This document shows positions 53,285 through 61,073 of a stretch of DNA of 61,073 nt, in pieces. Numbering within the stretch: position 1 is the stretch's first letter; the number at the start of each line of letters is the position of its first letter. This DNA is from Methylobacterium oryzihabitans (GTDB lineage: Bacteria; Pseudomonadota; Alphaproteobacteria; Rhizobiales; Beijerinckiaceae): assembly GCF_004004555.2 (NCBI RefSeq), contig NZ_SACP01000035.1:1-61073 (forward strand). Reading direction: 5' to 3'. Under the pieces are notes generated by a model. The model saw only the letters and a program-made list of their open reading frames with translations. It did no database searches and was not told where the DNA came from. The position numbers and the translations under genes are program-made.

Positions 53285-53623
53285 TCACCGACCGCCGGCG
53301 AGGCCGAACCGCGTCAGGCAGACATGCTTGGCAAGCGAGGCCGGGGCGATCGTGACGGCCGGCGTCGTCCCGTAGGGCTGTCCGGTCTCGACATCCTCCG
53401 GATCCTTGTAGGCACCCTGCTCGTACCGGGTGTCGCACTGTTCGAACTTGTTGCAGACTTCGAGCTTGGTGCAGATCGTCTGCCCGTCCCGACCATAGAT
53501 GTAGTAGGTCGCGCCCGAATAGGGTGGCCGTGGATAGTTCTCGGTCCGGACCGTGATGGCGCCGGCCGCGTGGGCGTGCAGGGGCGGGAGAAGAAGGGCG
53601 GCGGCGAACACCAACACGCGCAT
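53285..53623 (-). CDS. Hypothetical exported cysteine-containing protein
   Basis: 112 residues: signal peptide (MRVLVFAAALLLPPLHAHAA), then ITVRTENYPRPPYSGATYYI, ICTKLEVCNKFEQCDTRY and HVCLTRFGLAGG with four cysteines in the mature part, suggesting two disulfides in the periplasm. ATG at 53623 has GGAGG nine bases upstream. No family is recognised. It is downstream on the minus strand of the ABC transporter block but with its own ribosome site; a link is not evident. Confidence 0.7.
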   Translation of the reverse strand: MRVLVFAAALLLPPLHAHAAGAITVRTENYPRPPYSGATYYIYGRDGQTICTKLEVCNKFEQCDTRYEQGAYKDPEDVETGQPYGTTPAVTIAPASLAKHVCLTRFGLAGGR

Positions 53624-53760
53624 GGGACGGGACCTCCGATCGCGAACGGAGCCGGGCCGGGTGTCCGGGCACCGATCCGTCATCAGCCGGCGGCATACCG
53701 CAGGGAGGTGAATCCGATCCTCCCGGATCGCCGCGCCATCGAGTCGGGGCGATGCCGGGA

Positions 53761-55394
<1,634 letters not shown>

Positions 55395-55398
<4 letters not shown>

Positions 55399-56275
55399 CG
55401 CAGGCTCCCGAGGCGGCGGGCGAGGCGGGGATCGAGGGAATCGCGCAGGCCGTCGCCGAGGATGTTGACCGCCAGCACGGTGGCGGCGACGCACAGGCCC
55501 GGGAACAGGATCACCCACGGGGCGAGCTGGAACGCCTGCCGGCCCTCGGCCATGATGTTGCCCCAGCTCGGCACCTCGGTCGGGATGCCGGCGCCGAGGA
55601 AGCTCAGGATCGCCTCGGTCAGGATCGCGGAGGCGCAGACGTAGGTGCCCTGGACGATCAGCGGCGCGATGGTGTTGGGCAGGACGTGGCGGATCAGCAG
55701 CAGCGGCAGCCGCGTGCCGGCGCCGATCGCCGCCTCGACGTAGGGCTCCTCGCGGACGGTGAGCACGACGCCGCGCACGAGGCGGGCGACGCGGGGGATC
55801 TCCGGGATCGTGATCGCCACGATGACGGTGCCGATGCCGGCGCCCGACAGCGTCACGAGGGCGATGGCGAGCAGGATCGAGGGGATCGCCATCACCCCGT
55901 CCATCACCCGCATCACCACCGCGTCGAGCCAGCGGACGTAGCCGGCGACGAGGCCGATGACGAGACCGAGCGCCACCGCCACCGCGGCGACGCAGAAGCC
56001 GATCATGAGCGACACCCGGGCGCCGTAGACGACCCGGCTGTAGACGTCGCGCCCGAACGCATCGGTGCCGAACCACGCGGCGTCCGAGGGCGGGCGCAGG
56101 CGCAGGCGCGGCCGGAGCTGGATCGGGTCGAGGGTGCCGAGCCACGGCGCGGCGAGCGCGGCGGCGAGCACGACCGCCAGCACCGCGAGGCCGAACAGCA
56201 CGCCCGGATGGGTGAGCGCCGGCGGCAGCCCGCGGGCGCGGCGGGCGGGGGCCGGAGCGGCCTGGGCCTGCGCGC

Positions 56276-56279
<4 letters not shown>
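55395..56279 (-). CDS. Peptide-type ABC transporter permease (DppC-like)
   Basis: Permease of about 294 residues with an N-terminal cytoplasmic part and five or six helices. The OppC-type LRPRLRLRPPSDAAWFGTDA (HxxGTDxxGRDVxSR region: GTDAFGRDVYSR), DAVVMRVMDGVMAIPSILLA and the EAA loop VEAAIGAGTRLPLLLIRHVLPN are present. The start is probably TTG at 56279, overlapping the DppB stop (TTGA) with GAGG nine bases upstream; there is no better ATG. Its stop overlaps the ATPase start by four bases (ATGA). Confidence 0.9.
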
Positions 56280-57217
<938 letters not shown>

Positions 57218-57224
57218 TACGCGC

Positions 57225-58814
57225 TCACTTCTTCTCGATGTTCCAGAACACCGGCGCCGGCCCCGGCAGGATGCCGGTGAGGTTGCTCCGCACCGCGAGC
57301 GGCGCCGCGTACTGCCCGGTCGGGTAGTAGAAGCCCATGTCGTAGGCGCGCTTCTGGACCGCGGCGGCGATCTCCTTCTGCTTGGCCGGGTCGGTCTCGC
57401 GGGCGTAGGCGTCGCGCAGCGTCTCGATCTCGGCATCCTCGGCCCAGCCGAACCAGCCGCCGACCTTGCCCTTGCCGTTGACGCCGACATTGGCGATCGG
57501 GTTGAGCAGGTCGGCATTGGCCCAGGTGGTGTGGAAGATGTTCCAGCCGCCCTGGTCGACCGGGTCCTGCTTGGCCCGGCGCCCGACCAGGGTCTGCCAG
57601 TCCATCGATTGCAGGTCGACCTTCATGCCGATGCCGCGCAGGGCCTGGGCGGTGACGGGGGCGAGCGGCGCCACGATGGCGAGGTCGGTCGGCTGCATGA
57701 TGACGATCGCCCGACCGTCGTAGCCGCCCTCCTTGAGGAGCTGCTTGGCCTTGGCGAGGTCGGGCTTCATCGGCGCGCCGGCATCGGTCGCGTTCGGCGT
57801 GTCGCAGATGAACAGCGCCATGCACGGCGTCATGTAGTCCGGGTCGCCGATCTGCGCGTCGAGGTAGTCCTGCTGGTTGACCGCCATCAGCACCGCCTGA
57901 CGGATCTTCGGGTTGTCGAAGGGCGGGTTGAGCCAGTTCATCCGGACCATGCCGGAGAAGCCGAGCTTGTTGTAGTTGTTGATGACGATGCCGGGCGACT
58001 TCTTGAGGATGGCGAGGAAGTCGTGCGGCGGCTGCTCGATGTAGTCGATCTCGCCGGCCACCAGGGCGTTCACGGCGGTCTGGTAGTCGGGAATGTTGAT
58101 CCACTCGACGCGGTCGAGCTTCACCACCTTGCCGCCGGCGAGCCAGGACGGCGGCTCGGAGCGCGGCACGTAGTCCGGGTTCTTCTCGTAGACCGCCTTC
58201 AGGCCGGGCTGGAACTCGGCCTTGACGAAGCGGAACGGGCCCGAGCCGATCTCCTCCGGCACGTTCTTGTCGGCGGGCGTCTCGGCGATGCGCTTGGGCA
58301 TCACGAACGGCACGTTGGACGAGGGCTTGCCCAGCGAGGCCAGCACGAGGCCGTAGGGCTGCTTGAGGGTCAGCGTGAAGGTCTTGCCGTCCACCGCCTT
58401 CAGGGCGGCGGTGTACTCCATCAGCTTCTGCCCCATGCCGTCGCGCTTGCCCCAGCGCTGGATCGAGGCGATGCAGTCCTCGGGGGTGACCGGCGCGCCG
58501 TCGTGGAACTTGAGCCCGTCGCGCAGGGTGAAGGTGTAGGTCAGCTTGTCGTCGCTGACCGAATACTCCTTCAGCATCTGCGGCTTGATCTCGAACCGCT
58601 CGTCGGTCGCGAACAGCGTGTCGTAGATCATGTAGCCGTGGTTGCGGGCGATGTAGGCGGTGGTGATGATCGGGTCGGTGATGCGCAGGCCCGAATGCAT
58701 CACGACCTTCAGGACCTTCTTGTTGTCCTGTGCCGTGCCCGGGCCGATCGCGGCCGCCAGCAGCCCGACCGCACCGAGCCCCACCGCGAACCGTCTCGTC
58801 AGACCTGCGCGCAT
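57225..58814 (-). CDS. Peptide-type ABC transporter substrate-binding protein (SBP_bac_5)
   Basis: Periplasmic binding protein of about 529 residues with a Sec signal peptide (RRFAVGLGAVGLLAAAIGPG, ending near TAQ). The mature domain has KVVMHSGLRITDPIITTAYI, DKLTYTFTLRDGLKFHDGAPVT-like pattern (the family motif of the SBP_bac_5 fold), EIGSGPFRF and DPDYMTPCMALF. Ligand (dipeptide, oligopeptide, nickel, glutathione or opine) cannot be told. ATG at 58814 is preferred over 58820 because GGAG lies eight rather than two bases upstream. It is the first gene of the operon, divergent from the FUSC gene. Confidence 0.92.
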   Translation of the reverse strand: MRAGLTRRFAVGLGAVGLLAAAIGPGTAQDNKKVLKVVMHSGLRITDPIITTAYIARNHGYMIYDTLFATDERFEIKPQMLKEYSVSDDKLTYTFTLRDGLKFHDGAPVTPEDCIASIQRWGKRDGMGQKLMEYTAALKAVDGKTFTLTLKQPYGLVLASLGKPSSNVPFVMPKRIAETPADKNVPEEIGSGPFRFVKAEFQPGLKAVYEKNPDYVPRSEPPSWLAGGKVVKLDRVEWINIPDYQTAVNALVAGEIDYIEQPPHDFLAILKKSPGIVINNYNKLGFSGMVRMNWLNPPFDNPKIRQAVLMAVNQQDYLDAQIGDPDYMTPCMALFICDTPNATDAGAPMKPDLAKAKQLLKEGGYDGRAIVIMQPTDLAIVAPLAPVTAQALRGIGMKVDLQSMDWQTLVGRRAKQDPVDQGGWNIFHTTWANADLLNPIANVGVNGKGKVGGWFGWAEDAEIETLRDAYARETDPAKQKEIAAAVQKRAYDMGFYYPTGQYAAPLAVRSNLTGILPGPAPVFWNIEKK

Positions 58815-59158
58815 CCGCATCTCTCCCCGTTTGGTCGCCGCCGCGTTGATGCACGGTCCGGGCCACCCGCGTCGGTTGCGGGAGCCGGCCGCCATGAAGC
58901 CGGACCGGCGCGAGGGTGTCCAGGGGGTCGGCCCACGGCCGCGGGATTCCCCAGCGGAACGCGGCGGCGGACCGCGACCGGGCGGGACGTGCGCCGGGAC
59001 GCAGGTTAACAAGTCGTCGTCTTTTCCGGTCCGCCGCCTCGTCTTCCCCGATCTTTGCCGGATCCGCGCCGAATCTGTTCCGCGCCTTGCCGCACCGCCG
59101 CGCGGGGCCGTACAGTCGCGGCTGCCGCCCTCCACCGGACACTCCGCACGCCCCGCCC
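58815..59158. other. Divergent promoter region, no gene
   Basis: A 344-nt space between the divergent binding-protein and FUSC genes. Open frames continue through it but are Pro/Arg-rich and shadow-like. A few relatively AT-rich words (AGGTTAACAAGTCGTCGTCT) might belong to a promoter; I see no palindromic operator that I can name. Confidence 0.45.
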
Positions 59159-61073
59159 ATGATCCGCGCGCCGGCCCTCATCGACCGTGGCCTCGGCCAC
59201 CTGGAACGGGTCGTGCCGCCCCTGCCGGCGCTGCTCTACGCGGCCCGGATCTGGGCCGCGATCGTGCTCGCGCTCTACGCCGCGTTCTGGCTCCAGCTCG
59301 GCAGCGCCGCCTCTGCGGCGGTCTGCGTCGCGATCCTGGCCCAGCCGCAGGCCGGGCAGGCGCTGTCGAAGGCGCTCTACCGCTTCGTCGGCACGCTGGT
59401 CGGCGGCGCCGTCGCGGTGGCGCTGGTCGCGCTGTTCGGCCAGGACCGGGTGCTGATGCTGGTCTCGTTCACGGTCTGGCTCGCCCTGTGCGTGTTCGTG
59501 GCGCAATACCTGCGCGACAGCCGGGCCTACGCGGCTTTGCTCGCCGGCTACACCGTGGCGATCATCGCCCTCGCGGGGATCGACGCGCCCCAGACCGCGT
59601 TCGAGACCACGGTCGACCGGGTCGCCGCCATCGTGCTCGGCATCGCGGCCGTCGCCTTCGTCAACGACGTCCTCGGGGCGCCGACGGTGCGGGCCGCCCT
59701 CGAGCGGTCGCTCGGCGAGGCGGCCGCCGGGGTGAACCGGCTCTGCGCCGACCTGCTCGCGGAGGACCGGCCCGACCTCGACCGGATCGCCGCGACGGTC
59801 GCCCGCATCGGCGCCCTGCGCTCCGACGCCGCCGCCCTCGCGGCCGAGCGGGGCGGGCGCCACCGGGCGGCCGGCGCCCGCAGCGCCATCGCGGCGCTCT
59901 ACACCCAGCTCTCGTCCTGCCTCGCCCTGGTCGAGACCGGCCCTGTCGCCGGCGCCCCCGCCGACGAGGCGCGGCGGCTCTGCGCCGAGATCGCGGCCGG
60001 CCCCGGCCCCGAGCGGCTGGCGGCGATCGCCGACCGGCTGCGGCGCCTCGTGGACGACGCCGTCGCCGGGGATCGCCCGGTCGGCGACGTCGCGGCGGTC
60101 CAGCGCGCCCTCGATCTCGCCAACGCGGCTTGGTTCGCGGCGGACGGCCGGCGGGCGCTCGCCACCGGCGCGCCCCCGCTGCGCGATCCGCCCCTGCCGG
60201 TCCATCGCGACTTCCCCGAGGCCCTGCGCGCCGCCGCCCGGGTCGCCCTCGCCTTCGCGGCGACGGCGGCGTTCCTCGTCGCCGCCGGCCTGCCGCAGGC
60301 CGCCGGCGCCCTGACCCAGGTCTCGGCGATGTGCGCCCTGTCGTCGGTGGCGCCCGATCCGGGCCGGTTCGCGCGCAGCGTGCTGACCGCCCTGCCGGTC
60401 GCGGCGCTGCTCGCCGGCCTCACCCTGTTCGCGGTCCCGCTGGAGGCCGACGCGTTTCCGGTCCTCGCCCTGCTGCTGGCGCCGACCGTGCTCCTGTGCG
60501 GCCTCATGACCCTGACCCCCGCCGTCGGCGCCACCGGTTCCGTCGCGCTCATCCTGACCCTGATGTTCCTCGTCCCGGCGAATCCGCAGCGTTTCGACGC
60601 CGACGCGCTGTTCATGAACCTCCTCGTCACCGGCGCCTGCTGCCTCATCCTGGCGCTCACCATCCGCCTCGTCCTGCCGGTGACCGCCGGGCGCCACCGC
60701 GCCTTCGCGGTGGCGGAGGCCCGCCGCGACCTCGCGGCGGCGCTGGCGGGGTCGGGCGGCGACGCCACCGCGCGGCTGAGCCTGAACGCCGACCGCCTCG
60801 TGCAGTTCGCCCGCTGGACCACCGGTTGCGCCGCCGCCCGGCGGGCGAGCCTGCGCCACGCGGTGGCCCTGTCGTGCCTCGAATCCTCGGCCGCGCGCGC
60901 CCACGAGCAGTTGCGCCTGCTCGCGCCGGTCGAGGACCTGGGCGATCCGGTGCGCGGGGCCCGCGCGGCGCTGACCCGCCACGACGCCCCCGCGCTGGAG
61001 GCGGCCGCCGCCGACCTGCTGCGGCACGGGCGCGCGGCGGAGCCGGCCCCGCGCGCCCCGCGCGCCCCGGGGG
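59159..61073 (+). CDS. FUSC-family membrane protein, partial (C-terminus beyond right edge)
   Basis: Large inner-membrane protein of the fusaric acid resistance/aromatic acid exporter family (FUSC, AaeB/YccS-like), at least 638 residues, cut by the right edge. Two sets of hydrophobic helices are seen: residues about 25-150 (AARIWAAIVLALYAAFWLQL, ILAQPQAGQALSKALYRFVG, which is the conserved FUSC loop) and about 360-500 (AAARVALAFAATAAFLVAAG, LLLAPTVLLCGLMTLTPAVG). A long cytoplasmic region lies between. Start ATG at 59159. Efflux of aromatic acids or similar toxic compounds is the family role; membrane-fusion partners are not in view. Confidence 0.88.
   Translation, partial: MIRAPALIDRGLGHLERVVPPLPALLYAARIWAAIVLALYAAFWLQLGSAASAAVCVAILAQPQAGQALSKALYRFVGTLVGGAVAVALVALFGQDRVLMLVSFTVWLALCVFVAQYLRDSRAYAALLAGYTVAIIALAGIDAPQTAFETTVDRVAAIVLGIAAVAFVNDVLGAPTVRAALERSLGEAAAGVNRLCADLLAEDRPDLDRIAATVARIGALRSDAAALAAERGGRHRAAGARSAIAALYTQLSSCLALVETGPVAGAPADEARRLCAEIAAGPGPERLAAIADRLRRLVDDAVAGDRPVGDVAAVQRALDLANAAWFAADGRRALATGAPPLRDPPLPVHRDFPEALRAAARVALAFAATAAFLVAAGLPQAAGALTQVSAMCALSSVAPDPGRFARSVLTALPVAALLAGLTLFAVPLEADAFPVLALLLAPTVLLCGLMTLTPAVGATGSVALILTLMFLVPANPQRFDADALFMNLLVTGACCLILALTIRLVLPVTAGRHRAFAVAEARRDLAAALAGSGGDATARLSLNADRLVQFARWTTGCAAARRASLRHAVALSCLESSAARAHEQLRLLAPVEDLGDPVRGARAALTRHDAPALEAAAADLLRHGRAAEPAPRAPRAPG

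Overview
The window is very GC-rich DNA with the strong third-codon-position GC bias that produces long false open frames on the opposite strand. Gene content (CIRCE-controlled groESL, GapR-type DUF2312 protein, malate:quinone oxidoreductase, methylmalonyl-CoA mutase small subunit, form II cox cluster, Liv-type transporter, small GC-rich interspersed hairpin repeats) points to an alphaproteobacterium of the order Hyphomicrobiales, most likely Methylobacterium or a close relative. The assignment is inference from gene content and composition. No rRNA, tRNA, transposase, integrase, phage gene or CRISPR array was recognised.

Layout. 1-8.9 kb: first part of an exopolysaccharide/capsule cluster (partial heparinase II/III protein, wecB, wecC, WecG/TagA transferase, flippase, GT4 glycosyltransferase, PaaK/CapK-like adenylating enzyme). 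9.5-15.8 kb: central metabolism genes (cupin-mqo, ThrE-type exporter-fumC, lone glcE-like flavoprotein). 15.9-19.7 kb: second polysaccharide part (flippase, GT4 glycosyltransferase, methyltransferase). 20-22 kb: EamA transporter and CorA, convergent. 21.9-24.1 kb: groES-groEL behind a CIRCE operator. 24.1-26.4 kb: orphan Phd/YefM antitoxin, a repeat-filled gap, and a ParA-like ATPase coupled to a small basic-tailed protein. 26.6-33.9 kb: minus-strand form II cox/molybdenum hydroxylase cluster (coxG, S, L, M, then MoxR/CoxD and CoxE), interrupted by a GIY-YIG gene beside a nested inverted repeat. 34.1-40.3 kb: tightly coupled livHMGF operon with a LysE-type exporter gene between livG and livF, a small membrane protein and livK. 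40.7-41.8 kb: infA and rpe. 41.9-46.1 kb: iron acquisition (PiuC hydroxylase, TonB siderophore receptor, Sel1-repeat protein). 46.1-49.8 kb: serralysin-like RTX protease, small exported protein, GapR-like protein, winged-helix protein. 50.1-53.6 kb: mutA and three small exported proteins. 53.8-58.8 kb: dipeptide/oligopeptide-type ABC transporter (dual ATPase, two permeases, binding protein). 59.2 kb to the right edge: FUSC-family membrane protein, cut by the edge.

The two polysaccharide blocks could together make and export a ManNAcA-containing polymer: WecB and WecC supply the sugar, the transferases build the repeat and the flippases move it. The cox-type genes encode a three-subunit molybdo-flavo-iron-sulfur hydroxylase with maturation factors; its large-subunit motif is the form II type, so CO may not be the substrate.

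At least five kinds of interspersed or inverted repeat sit in the intergenic spaces. The clearest is a ~209 bp element present twice in opposite orientation (40.4 and 49.8 kb). No single gene set is plainly a new system. The best candidates for a second look are the ParA/basic-tail pair, the importer operon carrying an exporter gene, and the repeat elements.
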